Shown piece by piece: positions 46,348 to 55,757 of a stretch of DNA of 64,000 nucleotides (the stretch's first letter is position 1; each line of letters begins with the position of its first letter). The notes under the pieces are model-generated. The model saw only the letters and a program-made list of their open reading frames with translations, ran no database searches and was not told the origin of the DNA. The translations under genes and the position numbers were made by a program. Origin of the DNA: Roseomonas fluvialis (GTDB taxonomy: Bacteria; Pseudomonadota; Alphaproteobacteria; Acetobacterales; Acetobacteraceae); NCBI RefSeq assembly GCF_022846615.1, contig NZ_AP025637.1:2071001-2135000 (forward strand), given 5' to 3'.

Positions 46348-47424
46348 CTACGTGTTGGCGCCCGACAGCGCTGCGATGACCGCCTGGGTGACCTGGTCGG
46401 TTGTCGCATTGCCACCAAGGTCGGGCGTCAGCACATCGCCGCGCGCGGTCACGACTTCCACCGCACGCATCAGGCGCTGCGCGGCGGCGGGTTCGCCCAG
46501 ATGGTCCAGCATCATCGCCGCCGTCCAGAAGGACCCGAGCGGATTAGCGATGCCCTTGCCGGTGATGTCGAAGGCCGAGCCATGGATCGGTTCGAACATC
46601 GACGGGCGGCGCCGCTGTGGGTCGATGTTGCCGGTCGCGCCGATGCCGAGCGACCCGGCCAGAGCGGAGGCCAAGTCTGACAGGATATCCGCATGCAGGT
46701 TGGTGGCGACGACAGTGTCGATCGTGCCTGGCTTCATCACCATGCGCGCGGTCATCGCATCGACCAGCATCTTGTCCACCGTCAGCGCGGGATATTGCGC
46801 GGTGACCTCGGCGCAGACCTCGTCCCACATCACCATGCCGTGGCGCTGCGCGTTGGACTTGGTGACCACCGTGAGCAGTTTGCGGGGGCGCGACATCGCG
46901 ACCTCGCAGGCATGGCGGCAGATTCGCGCGACGCCCTCGCGCGTGAAGACCGCGACATCCATCGCGACCTCGATCGGCAGACCGCGATGGGCGCGCCCGC
47001 CGACGCCGGCGTATTCGCCCTCGCTGTTCTCGCGCACGATTACCCAGTCGATCTGGCGGCCGAGATCCTCGCGCAGCGGGCCGCGCACGCCGGGCAGCAG
47101 GCGGGTGGGCCGCACATTCGCGTACTGGTCGAAGCCCTGGCAGATCGCCAGCCGCAGTTCCCACAGGGTGATGTGGTCGGGAATGTCGGGCGCGCCGACC
47201 GCGCCGAAGAAGATGGCGTCGAAGCCCTCGAGTGCCTTCAGCCCGTCCTCCGGCATCATCTTGCCGGTGCGGCGATACAATTCGCTGCCCCAGTCGAAGG
47301 TTTCGAAGGCGACGGAGAAGCCGCCCTGCGCCGCCGCGGTCGCTTCCAGCACGCGGCAGCCCGCGGCGATCACCTCGGGTCCGATCCCGTCGCCCCCGAT
47401 GGCGGCGATCCTGTGCTGGCGCAT
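46348..47424 (-). CDS. Tartrate/D-malate dehydrogenase-type enzyme (isocitrate/isopropylmalate family)
   Basis: The 358-residue decarboxylating dehydrogenase has YRRTGKMMPEDGL, RENSEGEYAGVGGR, a catalytic TKSNAQRHG and FEPIHGSAFDITGKGIANP. The first and last motifs are the ones seen in tartrate dehydrogenase/decarboxylase and D-malate dehydrogenase, rather than in LeuB. It would oxidise tartrate or malate with NAD. Confidence 0.85.
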   Translation of the reverse strand: MRQHRIAAIGGDGIGPEVIAAGCRVLEATAAAQGGFSVAFETFDWGSELYRRTGKMMPEDGLKALEGFDAIFFGAVGAPDIPDHITLWELRLAICQGFDQYANVRPTRLLPGVRGPLREDLGRQIDWVIVRENSEGEYAGVGGRAHRGLPIEVAMDVAVFTREGVARICRHACEVAMSRPRKLLTVVTKSNAQRHGMVMWDEVCAEVTAQYPALTVDKMLVDAMTARMVMKPGTIDTVVATNLHADILSDLASALAGSLGIGATGNIDPQRRRPSMFEPIHGSAFDITGKGIANPLGSFWTAAMMLDHLGEPAAAQRLMRAVEVVTARGDVLTPDLGGNATTDQVTQAVIAALSGANT

Positions 47425-47481
47425 GCGTTGTCCTCCTGTCCGGGTGCCCGTTTCGCGCGCGGCGGCGCGGCGCGCAAGCCC

Positions 47482-48201
47482 TCAGCGGCGCAGGCGTAGG
47501 TCCATCCCGCGCGCCTTCCAGCCGGCCTCGATGGCATCGAGGTCGAGCAACCCCGCCGGGTTCGCGCGCGACGGCCGCGTGTGCTGCGTTGGTTCCGCCT
47601 GCACGCGCCACAGCGCCAGCAAGCGGGAGAGTTCGACCAGCGGATCGGGGTGGTCGTCCACGCGCAGGTTGATGTCGGGGAAATCCTCGGTGGTCGTGAT
47701 CATCAACGCGGCGGATTGGCGGCCGCGCTTGTCGCCGCCCTCGGCCTGGCCGGCGTGCAGCGCTTCCATCAGCCGTTCCGCGAAGGGCAGGTCGGTGCGC
47801 GCGGCAAAGACGTCGGCGGTGGCGTCGATCACGCGGCCATTCGCCAGCATGTTACCGGCGACCGAAAAGCCCTCGCCGGCGACCGACCCGCACCATTCCA
47901 CGCAGTTGTCTCCGGTATGCGCGGCGACACGGCCCGCCGCATCGACCACATGGATCTGTCGCAGCCCGCGCCCCTCGTCGCCCGCCAGCGCGCTGTCCAG
48001 CGCCAGGCGCGGCGAGAGCCCGCGCGCTAGCGCCTCCAGCACCGCGGGGCCGAGGTAGCGGTTGCTCATCGATTGCGTGGACACCGCACCCACGCCGGTG
48101 CGGATGAACGGGCAGGCGGCACCCACTGCCAGGTTGCAGGTGGTGACCGCGACAGCGAAGGCGCCGGTCGAGGGATCATGCGCGACGATGGACCAGGTCA
48201 T
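47482..48201 (-). CDS. DUF1028-domain protein
   Basis: The 239-residue protein begins MTWSIVAHDPSTGAFAVAVTT, the DUF1028 opening, in an Ntn-hydrolase-like fold. The later HTGDNCVEWCGSVAGEGFSVAGNML is the second conserved block. Family members are suspected to be peptidases or amidases. ATG 48201 is chosen because the family start follows it directly. It is divergent from a Bug receptor gene. Confidence 0.88.
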   Translation of the reverse strand: MTWSIVAHDPSTGAFAVAVTTCNLAVGAACPFIRTGVGAVSTQSMSNRYLGPAVLEALARGLSPRLALDSALAGDEGRGLRQIHVVDAAGRVAAHTGDNCVEWCGSVAGEGFSVAGNMLANGRVIDATADVFAARTDLPFAERLMEALHAGQAEGGDKRGRQSAALMITTTEDFPDINLRVDDHPDPLVELSRLLALWRVQAEPTQHTRPSRANPAGLLDLDAIEAGWKARGMDLRLRR

Positions 48202-48308
48202 GGGCGGGCGGCTCCGTGCTGCTCGCCCAGTTTGCACCGTCGCGCCGCTGTTGACAGCAGGCCGCCCGGCCGCCGATGACAGCACCAATCAACGGGAGGA
48301 CCAACGCC

Positions 48309-49289
48309 ATGACCATCCGCCTCACGCGCCGTGCCATCGGCCTGGCAGCCGCCGCCCTGCCGGGCCTGGCGCATGCGCAGGCCGCCGCCTGGCCGTCCGG
48401 CCAGGTGCGCCTTGTCGTGCCCTTCGGCGCCGGTGGCGCAGTGGATACGCTGTCGCGCGCGGTGGCGAATGCCTTCGGTCCGCATTCCAACGGACACCCC
48501 ATGGTGGTCGAGAACCGCTCGGGTGCCGGCGGGTCGATCGCCGGGCAGTTCACCGCGCAGTCGCGCCCGGACGGGCAGACGCTGATGATGGCGGACCTCG
48601 GTGCCAATGCGATCGGCAAGCTGCTGCAGCCGGGCCTCGCCTACGACCCCGCCACCGCCTTTACGCCCATCATCCACCTGGTGAACCTGCCGATCGTGGT
48701 GATCGTCCCGGCGGCGAGCCGCGTGCGCACGGTCGATGACCTGGCGGCGCTGGCGCGCTCGCGCGCGGATGGCATCCCCTATGCATCGCCGGGCGTCGGG
48801 CATGTCAGCCACTTGGCTTCGGAACTGCTGGCACAGAAGGCCGGCGTGAAGTTCACCGCGGTGCACTATCGCAGTGGCGCCGACGTGCTGCGGAGCGTGA
48901 TCGCCGGCGAGACGGAGTTCTCCTTCCCCTCGGTCTCCACCGCGCTGCCCTTCATCCGCGAGGAGAAGGTGCGCGCGATTGCCATCGGCACGCCGCGCCC
49001 GGTCGCAGCGCTTCCCGGCGTGCCCGCGGTGGCGGCGCGCTTCCCGGGCTTCGAGGCGATGACCTGGCACGGCATCTCGGGCCCAGCCGGCATGGATGCG
49101 GCGCTCACGCAGCGCATCAACGCCGCCTTCCGCGCCATCATCACCAGCGCCGAGGTGAAGTCCTTCGTCGAGACGCGCCAGGCGGCCGAGGTGGTGGCCG
49201 GCACGCCGGCGGAATTCGCCGCACTGGTCGCCGGCGACATCGCGAAGTGGGGCCCGGTGATCCGCGAGGGCAACATCCGCGCCGAGTGA
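48309..49289 (+). CDS. Bug/TctC-family receptor
   Basis: The 326-residue protein has a signal peptide (RLTRRAIGLAAAALPGLAHAQ) and the pattern VRLVVPFGAGGAVDTLSR, VVENRSGAGGSIA and AVHYRSGADVL. The start ATG 48309 follows GGGAGG. No tripartite permease is adjacent. It is divergent from the DUF1028 gene and convergent with the HAD gene. Confidence 0.88.
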   Translation: MTIRLTRRAIGLAAAALPGLAHAQAAAWPSGQVRLVVPFGAGGAVDTLSRAVANAFGPHSNGHPMVVENRSGAGGSIAGQFTAQSRPDGQTLMMADLGANAIGKLLQPGLAYDPATAFTPIIHLVNLPIVVIVPAASRVRTVDDLAALARSRADGIPYASPGVGHVSHLASELLAQKAGVKFTAVHYRSGADVLRSVIAGETEFSFPSVSTALPFIREEKVRAIAIGTPRPVAALPGVPAVAARFPGFEAMTWHGISGPAGMDAALTQRINAAFRAIITSAEVKSFVETRQAAEVVAGTPAEFAALVAGDIAKWGPVIREGNIRAE

Positions 49290-49330
49290 TGCGTCGGCCC
49301 GCTTCCACCCGGAAGCAGGCCGATGAGGCT

Positions 49331-50047
49331 TCAGCAGCCGAGCTTGTCCGCCAGCTCCTCGAAGCTGCCGGCGATCGTGTCCCACTCCTGTTCGGCGCGG
49401 GTGTCGGTGGATTGTTCGGGGCCGTGCTCGGTCGGGCGCAGCACGAAGGCGGTGGCGAGCCCCGCCTTGCGCGCCGCCGCCAGGTCGCCGTTGTGGGCGG
49501 CGACCAGCGCGACCTCGCTCGGCGCCAGGCCGAGGATCTCGGCCGTGCGGAGGTACGCCTCCGGCTGTGGCTTGTAGGCGCGGGCGGGTTCGGCACCCAG
49601 GATGGCATCCCAGGGAATGCCCGCGCGCTTGGCCATGTTCGCCAGCAGCAGGATGTTGCCGTTGGACAGCGGCGCGATGAAGCGGCGCGACTTCAGCCGG
49701 ATCAGCCCGGGGATGGTATCGGGCCAGGGGTCGAGGCGATGCCAGGCGCGGTTCAGCCACTGGCGATCGGCCTCGTCCGCCGTGATGCTGTGGTCCGCGA
49801 GCAGCGCATCGAGGTTCTCGCGGTGCAGCACATCCAACCGCGTGAAGGGACGCCGGCCGGAACGCACTTCCTCCATCGCCGGCTGGTAGCGCCGCCGCCA
49901 GGCATCGGCGAAGGCGTGCGGATCGACATCGCCGCGGCCATGCTTCGCGAGGACGGTCTTCGCATCCCGCGCGATGCCGGTGCGCCAGTCCACGACGGTG
50001 CCGAACACGTCGAAGACCAGCGCCTTCACGCCAGGCAGCGCGCTCAT
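49331..50047 (-). CDS. Type II haloacid dehalogenase-like HAD hydrolase
   Basis: The 238-residue HAD enzyme has the nucleophile Asp in LVFDVFGTVVDW (about residue 13), Ser/Asn in PLSNGN, Lys in RAYKPQPEAY and AAHNGDLAAARKAG. These match the L-2-haloacid dehalogenase group, which frees halide from 2-haloacids. It overlaps the stop of the upstream ICL/PEP-mutase gene by 4 bases. Confidence 0.85.
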   Translation of the reverse strand: MSALPGVKALVFDVFGTVVDWRTGIARDAKTVLAKHGRGDVDPHAFADAWRRRYQPAMEEVRSGRRPFTRLDVLHRENLDALLADHSITADEADRQWLNRAWHRLDPWPDTIPGLIRLKSRRFIAPLSNGNILLLANMAKRAGIPWDAILGAEPARAYKPQPEAYLRTAEILGLAPSEVALVAAHNGDLAAARKAGLATAFVLRPTEHGPEQSTDTRAEQEWDTIAGSFEELADKLGC

Positions 50048-50925
50048 TCGGCGGCCTTCGCGGCTTCAGGCTGCGCCCAGCGCTGGTCGAAATCCCAGAC
50101 TTCCGGGAAGCCCATCAGCTCCGTCATGCGCTTGAAACCGTAGGATTCGCCGATGGCGATGCTGTCGCCATGCTGCTTCAGGTGGCCGTACACACGCTCC
50201 ATGGCCGCGGCCATCGCGAGGAAGCCCACCGCCGGATAGATCGCGATGGCGTAGCCGATCGCGGCCAGCGTCGCCGCCGGCAGCAGCGGCGTGCGCCCGC
50301 CCTCGACCATGTTGGCGAGCAGCGGCTTGGAAATGGCCTTGCCGATCGCGCGCATCTCCGCCTCGCTCTCGGGGCTTTCGATGAACACCACGTCGGCGCC
50401 CGCATCTCCGAACATCAGGCCGCGGCGGATCGCTTCCTCAAGCCCCAGCGTGGTGCGCGCATCGGTGCGTGCGACGATCAGGAAGTCGGGGCTCACGCGC
50501 GCCTCGGCGGCGACCTTGATCTTGAGCACCATCTCCTCGGCCGGGATGACGCGGCGGCCGGGCGTATGGCCGCACTTCTTCGGGATTTCCTGGTCCTCCA
50601 GCTGGATTCCGGAGATGCCGGCGGCCTCGTAGCCCATCACGGTGTGGCGCACGTTCAGCAGCCCGCCATAGCCGGTATCGGCATCGGCGATCATCGGCGT
50701 GCGCACGCCGCGCGCCATCTGGCCCATGCGCGCGACCATGTCGGTGTAGGTCGCGATGCCCGCATCCGGCACGCCCAGATGCGAGGCAACGGTGCCGAAG
50801 CCGGTGCCGTAGAGGCAGTCGAAGCCCATGCCGTCGGCGACCTTGGCCGAGATCATGTCGAAGATGCCTGGCGCGACGATGAACTTCCTCTGCGCGAAAG
50901 CCTGGCGGAGTGCCGGATGTGCCAT
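50044..50925 (-). CDS. Isocitrate lyase/PEP mutase-family lyase
   Basis: The 293-residue TIM-barrel lyase has a metal site DADTGYGG and the active-site loop KKCGHTPGR, in which KKCGH is the lyase type rather than the mutase type. Possible activities are oxaloacetate decarboxylation or cleavage of a methylisocitrate-like acid. It is coupled to the HAD gene downstream (ATGA) and follows a Bug receptor gene by 12 bases. Confidence 0.85.
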   Translation of the reverse strand: MAHPALRQAFAQRKFIVAPGIFDMISAKVADGMGFDCLYGTGFGTVASHLGVPDAGIATYTDMVARMGQMARGVRTPMIADADTGYGGLLNVRHTVMGYEAAGISGIQLEDQEIPKKCGHTPGRRVIPAEEMVLKIKVAAEARVSPDFLIVARTDARTTLGLEEAIRRGLMFGDAGADVVFIESPESEAEMRAIGKAISKPLLANMVEGGRTPLLPAATLAAIGYAIAIYPAVGFLAMAAAMERVYGHLKQHGDSIAIGESYGFKRMTELMGFPEVWDFDQRWAQPEAAKAAE

Positions 50926-50937
50926 GGTGGTTCGGTC

Positions 50938-51906
50938 CTATTGCTGCGATCGGATGTGGCCGGCCTGCGCGGCGGCGGCCCAGATGCGGTCGTCGCGCTG
51001 CATCGCTTCCAGCAGCGCCGGGGCGGGGCGGAAATCGCGCTCGACGCCGAGTGCGACCAGCCGCTGTTGGAAGGCGGCGTCGTCGAACACGCGCTGCACC
51101 GTGGCGCCGATGCTCGCGGCCAGCGCCGGGTCCATGCGCGGCGGTGCGAGCATCGCGACCCAGCCCGACAGGTCGAATTCCGCGACACCCTGTTCGGCGG
51201 CGGTCGGTACGTCGGGGAAGAAGGCGGAACGCTGCGCCGTCGAGACCGCCAGGATGCGCACGCGCCCGGTCTGCATGTGCGGCGCGGCGCTGACGGTGCT
51301 GGTCCAGCCCGTCGGCAGGTGCCCCGCGACGATGTCGTTCATCAACTGCCCGCCGGAGCGATACGCCACATCGGGCATGTCCACGCCGGCGCGGCGCGCG
51401 AGCTCCTGGCCGATGAAGGAGGACAGCGCCTCGGTGCTGCCGGTACCGACACGGCCCGGGTTGCGCTTCGCGTAGTCGATCATGGCGCGCAGGCTGTCGA
51501 AGGGCTGGTTCGCGCCCGCCACCAGCACCATCGTGTTGCGCGTCAGCATCGCGATCGGCGTGAAGTCGCGCACCGCGTCATAGGGCATCGAGGGCAGGTG
51601 ATAGCGGTTCATCACATGCGTCGAGACCACTACCAGCAGCGTGTGCCCGTCGGGCTCGGCACGCGCCACGGCCTCCGATCCCACGACCCCGGCGGCACCG
51701 GCGCGGTTCTCGACCACGAAGGGCTGCGGCAGGGTCGGGCGCAGCGCCTCCCCCAGCGCACGCGCCAGGATGTCGGTGCCGCCGGAGGCCGCATAGGGCA
51801 CGATCACGCGCACCGGGCGCGAGGGCCAGGTGCCCTGCGCGCGCAGCCGCGCGGGAAGCGCCAGGGCGGCGGGGGCGAGCAGCAGGTGGCGGCGGCGCGG
51901 ACTCAT
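50938..51906 (-). CDS. Bug/TctC-family receptor
   Basis: The 322-residue receptor has a signal (RRRHLLLAPAALALPARLRAQ) and the Bug pattern VRVIVPYAASGGTDILAR, VVENRAGAAGVVG and VAYRSGGQL. It is first of a three-gene unit with the lyase and the HAD enzyme, so its ligand may be a substrate of these, for example a 2-substituted dicarboxylate (inference). Confidence 0.88.
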   Translation of the reverse strand: MSPRRRHLLLAPAALALPARLRAQGTWPSRPVRVIVPYAASGGTDILARALGEALRPTLPQPFVVENRAGAAGVVGSEAVARAEPDGHTLLVVVSTHVMNRYHLPSMPYDAVRDFTPIAMLTRNTMVLVAGANQPFDSLRAMIDYAKRNPGRVGTGSTEALSSFIGQELARRAGVDMPDVAYRSGGQLMNDIVAGHLPTGWTSTVSAAPHMQTGRVRILAVSTAQRSAFFPDVPTAAEQGVAEFDLSGWVAMLAPPRMDPALAASIGATVQRVFDDAAFQQRLVALGVERDFRPAPALLEAMQRDDRIWAAAAQAGHIRSQQ

Positions 51907-52008
51907 GTCGTTTCTCCCTGGGGCGGACATTCCTCCGTCGGGGCGCCCCTGTAAACGCCCCGCATTCCGGGCCAGGATCGCCCCCACCACACCGGAAGGA
52001 CACGCCCC

Positions 52009-52386
52009 ATGCCCGCCACCGACATCGCCGCCATCGAGGCCGTTCTGCACACCTATTTCGATGGGCTGCACGAGGGCGACACGGCGAAGCTCGACGCCGC
52101 CTTCCACCCCTGCGCGCACCTGTATTCCGACAAGGACGGCACGGTGCAGGACCTGCCGCGCGAGCAATGGTTCGAATGGGTGCGCAACCGCCCCAACCCC
52201 AAGGCGCAGGGCCTGGCCCGCGACGACCGGGTGCTGATGATCGACCAGCCCGGCCCGGAACTCGCGATGGCCAAGGTGAACTGCCAGATCCCGCCGCGCT
52301 ACTTCACCGACTACCTGGTGCTGCTGAAGACGGCCCAGGGCTGGAAGATCGTCAGCAAGGTGTTCCGCGCCGACGTGCGCGAATAG
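52009..52386 (+). CDS. NTF2-fold protein (putative lumazine-binding type)
   Basis: The 125-residue SnoaL-like fold has an IEAVLHTYFDGLHEGD opening typical of the putative lumazine-binding/DUF4440 group, and FTDYLVLLKTAQGWKIVSKVF as the final strands. It could be a small enzyme or a ligand carrier; no catalytic residues are certain. The stop is 1 base from the end of the convergent NTF2-like gene. Confidence 0.8.
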   Translation: MPATDIAAIEAVLHTYFDGLHEGDTAKLDAAFHPCAHLYSDKDGTVQDLPREQWFEWVRNRPNPKAQGLARDDRVLMIDQPGPELAMAKVNCQIPPRYFTDYLVLLKTAQGWKIVSKVFRADVRE

Positions 52387-52387
52387 G

Positions 52388-52810
52388 TCAGTCCGACCGC
52401 GCGGTGTTCGCGCGGCCAAGGTCGCGCTGGATCGCCGCGGTGTCGTAGTATTCGCGGAACTCCGCGACACGACCGCCATCGACGCGCAGCACATCCACCT
52501 TGGTGTAGCCGGCCTCCGACCCATCCGCGTGGTAGCGCACGCGGATCGACGCCAGCACCGTCGCCCAAGCGCCATCGGCCAGGATGCGTTCGATGTCGTA
52601 GGCGGTGATGGTGCAGATCCCGGACAGGGCGGCGAAATACGCGCTGACACCCGCATGTCCTCGCCAGGCGCCGCACCAGGGCAGCGGCGCCTGCGCCACC
52701 GAATGCCAGTCGATGTCCTCGGCGAGGCTGGACATCACCGTCGGCATGTCGCCGGCGCGATACGCATCATACAGCGCCGTGATCAGTGCCCGGGTAGCCT
52801 CGGTCTGCAT
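52388..52810 (-). CDS. SnoaL-like NTF2-fold protein
   Basis: This is a 140-residue SnoaL-like domain: TRALITALYDAYRAGDMPTV, HSVAQAPLPWCGAWRGHAGV and a C-terminal AEFREYYDTAAIQRDLG. These are features of ketosteroid-isomerase-like proteins. ATG 52810 starts the domain; the earlier in-frame start is outside the family length. Confidence 0.8.
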   Translation of the reverse strand: MQTEATRALITALYDAYRAGDMPTVMSSLAEDIDWHSVAQAPLPWCGAWRGHAGVSAYFAALSGICTITAYDIERILADGAWATVLASIRVRYHADGSEAGYTKVDVLRVDGGRVAEFREYYDTAAIQRDLGRANTARSD

Positions 52811-52871
52811 GCGCGCCTCCGTCCGGTTGGGGAACGGAGGCTCGCGCGCCGGGGCGCCCGCGATCAAGCGT

Positions 52872-53858
52872 TCAATCGACCCGCGCGCCGGAGGCGCGGA
52901 CGATCGGCACCCATTTGTCGATCTCGGACGCGATGAAGGCGCGCGTGGCGTCGGGCGTCATGCCATTGGGGATGGTGTTGCCGAGCGCGATCAGCCGGTC
53001 GCGCACCTCGGGCGTGCGCAGCACCTCGGTGATCTGTTCATACAGGAACTGGCGGATCGGCGCCGGCGTGCCGAGCGTGGCGGACCACGGCGTCCAGGTG
53101 GTGGCCTGGAAGTCGGGCAGGCCGGCCTCGGCGCTCGTCGGCACGTCAGGGATCATTGCCGAACGCTGCGGCGTCGCGATCACCAGGCCACGCACCTGGC
53201 CGGCGCGGATGGGTTCCGTCACGAAGGAGATGGTGTCTGCCTGGAACGCCGTGCGCCCGGCCAGCAGGTCCTGGAAGGCCGCGGCGGATCCGCGATAGGG
53301 GACGTGCTGCGCCTGCGCGCCCATCAGGTGCAGCATCAGCGCGGCTGCGATGTGCCCCGTGGTGCCATTGCCTGAGGAGCCGAAATCGAAGCGGTTCGGA
53401 TTGGCCGCGAGCTGGGCGCGGAATTCCGCGAGCGTGCGCGCCGGGAAATTGTTGTTCACCACCAGCACGATCGCCGAATGGCTGGAGATGGTGATGTGGT
53501 CCACGCCGGTCAGCGGATGCACGCGCAGCCGGTCGCCATACAGCCCGACATTCAGCGTATGCGACCCCAGCGCGCCGACCAGCAGCGTGTAGCCATCGGG
53601 CGGGGTCTGCGCGACCGTCTCGAAGGCTACCGTGCCGCCGCCTGATGGGCGGTTCTCCACCACGAATTGCTGGCCGAGGCGCTGCGACAGGCCGGTCGCG
53701 ACCAGGCGCGCATTGATGTCGGCATTGCCGCCCGGGGCGAGGGCGACGACGATGCGCACCGGCCGGTTCGGGTAGTCGGTGCCCGGCGCGCGCGGTTGCG
53801 CGAAGGCCGGCAGCGCGGCCAGCGCCATCGCGGCGCCGAGGAGCGTCCTGCGGATCAT
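52872..53858 (-). CDS. Bug/TctC-family receptor
   Basis: The 328-residue receptor has a signal peptide (MIRRTLLGAAMALAALPAFAQ), the pattern VRIVVALAPGGNADINAR with Asn at the ligand loop, VVENRPSGGGTV and HVPYRGSAAAF. It lies 21 bases downstream of the FAH-family gene, in an operon with the TauD-like dioxygenase. Confidence 0.88.
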   Translation of the reverse strand: MIRRTLLGAAMALAALPAFAQPRAPGTDYPNRPVRIVVALAPGGNADINARLVATGLSQRLGQQFVVENRPSGGGTVAFETVAQTPPDGYTLLVGALGSHTLNVGLYGDRLRVHPLTGVDHITISSHSAIVLVVNNNFPARTLAEFRAQLAANPNRFDFGSSGNGTTGHIAAALMLHLMGAQAQHVPYRGSAAAFQDLLAGRTAFQADTISFVTEPIRAGQVRGLVIATPQRSAMIPDVPTSAEAGLPDFQATTWTPWSATLGTPAPIRQFLYEQITEVLRTPEVRDRLIALGNTIPNGMTPDATRAFIASEIDKWVPIVRASGARVD

Positions 53859-53879
53859 GTTCGTTGTCCTCCCGTTCGT

Positions 53880-54773
53880 TCAGGCGATGCTATGTTCGAG
53901 GATGCCGACGCGCTCGACTTCCATGCGCAGCCGGTCGCCGGATTTCAGGTAGCGCGGCGGGTCGCGGAAATGCCCGACGCCCGCGGGCGTTCCCGTCGCG
54001 ATGACGTCGCCCGGTTCCAGCGTCATGTAGCGCGACAGGAACGCGATCAGCGTCGTGACCGGGAAGATCAGGTCGCGCGTATTGCCGTGCTGCACTTCCT
54101 CCCCGTTCAGACAGCAGCGGATATCGAGCGCCCAGGGCTCGCCCACCTCATCCGCCGTCGCAATGCAGGGACCGATCGGGCAGAAACCATCCATGCCCTT
54201 GGCAAAGGACGTCATGGCCAGCGGCACGTCGAACTGGAATTCGCGCGCGCTGATGTCGTCCAGAACGGTGTAGCCGGCGACGTATTCGAGTGCGACGCCC
54301 TCGCTCACATCCTTCGCGCGGCGGCCGATCACGACGCCGAGCTCCGCTTCCCAATCCGGCTTCTTCACCGCGGGCGGGATGCGCACCGCCGCGCCAGGGC
54401 CGACCACCGACGAGGCAGGCTTGAGGAAGATGCGCGGTGCTTCAAGCTTTGGCCCGCCCACCTCCTTCGCGTGGTCACCGTAGTTGCGCCCGACGCCCAG
54501 GATCTTGCCCGGCTTCAGCGGTGCGAGCAGCCGTGCTGCCGAGAGTGGCGCACGCAGCGCCGCGTTGTCCGACCGTGCTGCGAAGGCCAGCGCGCGCGCG
54601 GCCGCGACCATCGCGGCCTCATCGGCGATCAGCGCCACCATGTCGTCGGGGATGATGTCGGTGGGGACTTCCCCGGCGGCACGCTGCGCGGCGGCCAAGG
54701 CCGGGCGTAGCGCCACCACGCTGTCGCCCACCAGCCCGCCCAGCACCCGGCCTTCCAGCGTGACCAGCCTCAT
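53880..54773 (-). CDS. Fumarylacetoacetate hydrolase-family protein
   Basis: This is a 297-residue FAH-fold metal enzyme. Motifs are GVGRNYGDHAKE, the metal-binding WEAELGVVIG and SFAKGMDGFCPIGP. It would hydrolyse or decarboxylate a diketo acid, as in catechol meta-pathways. ATG 54773 overlaps the dioxygenase stop by 4 bases, so translation is coupled. Confidence 0.88.
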   Translation of the reverse strand: MRLVTLEGRVLGGLVGDSVVALRPALAAAQRAAGEVPTDIIPDDMVALIADEAAMVAAARALAFAARSDNAALRAPLSAARLLAPLKPGKILGVGRNYGDHAKEVGGPKLEAPRIFLKPASSVVGPGAAVRIPPAVKKPDWEAELGVVIGRRAKDVSEGVALEYVAGYTVLDDISAREFQFDVPLAMTSFAKGMDGFCPIGPCIATADEVGEPWALDIRCCLNGEEVQHGNTRDLIFPVTTLIAFLSRYMTLEPGDVIATGTPAGVGHFRDPPRYLKSGDRLRMEVERVGILEHSIA

Positions 54774-55651
54774 GCCGCCAGCGCCGCGTAGTCGAGGCTC
54801 GCCATCACCTGCACGCGCAGGATGAAGCGCGGCTCGTCCGGGCCGTAATCGGCCACCGCATTGTGCAGCGTGCCGATATTGTCCCACATCAGCACGTCGC
54901 CCTCGTTCCATTCGTGCTCGTAGAAGAACTTCTCCTGCGCCTGGTGGCGGAACAGGTAGTCGAGCAGCGCATCGGATTCCGTACGCTCCATGCCCTCGAT
55001 GTGCATGGCATAGCCGGAATTGCAGTAGAGCACGCGCCGCCCCGTGATCGGATGCACGCGCACCATGGGCTGGGAGACCGGCGGCTTCTTCGCGCGCTGC
55101 TCGGGCGTGAGCGGCCCGCGGATGGAACCGGGGCGGATGCGCATCATGTCCCAGAACTTCACGAAGTCATGGAGGGCGTTACGGCCTTCGATGCGTTGCT
55201 TCACCTCCGCCGGCAGGTCGTCATACGCCGCGTGCATGTTGCGGAACTGCGTGCAGCCGATCGCGCGGCCGTCGCGCCGCGGCACGCGCTTGGCATGCAG
55301 GACGTTGGCCAGCGCGATCTCCTTCGAATAGGACATGTCGGTGTGCCAACCCTGGCCGGCATCCGACAGGCCCATCGGCTTGCCCGCCGCATCCTTCATG
55401 TTCGACAGGTGCATCACTTCCGGATGCCCTTCGGCGTGGAACAGGTTCGCGACATTGACTTCCAGGTCGCCGAAGCGCGACCCGAAGGCCGACAGCGCGC
55501 CCGCATCCAGGTCCTGCCCCGGGAAGCACAGCACCCCGTACTGGCCGAGCGCGCGCAGTACCGTGCGGAAATCATCCGGCGCCAGCGGCCGAGCGAGGTC
55601 GATACCTGCCACGCGTGCGCCCAGCCCGGCATTGTTCGGGGTAATCTTCAT
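54770..55651 (-). CDS. TauD/TfdA-family Fe(II)/2-oxoglutarate dioxygenase
   Basis: The 293-residue dioxygenase has a metal site QGWHTDMSYS (His, Asp) and the distal His in NIGTLHNAVADYG, with the 2-oxoglutarate-binding Arg in PRFILRV. It resembles taurine or 2,4-D type enzymes, so hydroxylation of an ether, sulfonate or carboxylate is likely. The start ATG 55651 gives the family length. It is followed, coupled, by the FAH and Bug genes. Confidence 0.88.
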   Translation of the reverse strand: MKITPNNAGLGARVAGIDLARPLAPDDFRTVLRALGQYGVLCFPGQDLDAGALSAFGSRFGDLEVNVANLFHAEGHPEVMHLSNMKDAAGKPMGLSDAGQGWHTDMSYSKEIALANVLHAKRVPRRDGRAIGCTQFRNMHAAYDDLPAEVKQRIEGRNALHDFVKFWDMMRIRPGSIRGPLTPEQRAKKPPVSQPMVRVHPITGRRVLYCNSGYAMHIEGMERTESDALLDYLFRHQAQEKFFYEHEWNEGDVLMWDNIGTLHNAVADYGPDEPRFILRVQVMASLDYAALAA

Positions 55652-55757
55652 GGGACGTTCCTCGGCGTTCCTGGACCCAAGGGTGCGACGCACCCCGCTG
55701 GACGTCAACGCACCGCGGCGGCTTCCGTCGTGCCCGCGGGCAGGGCAGCATGGCGGC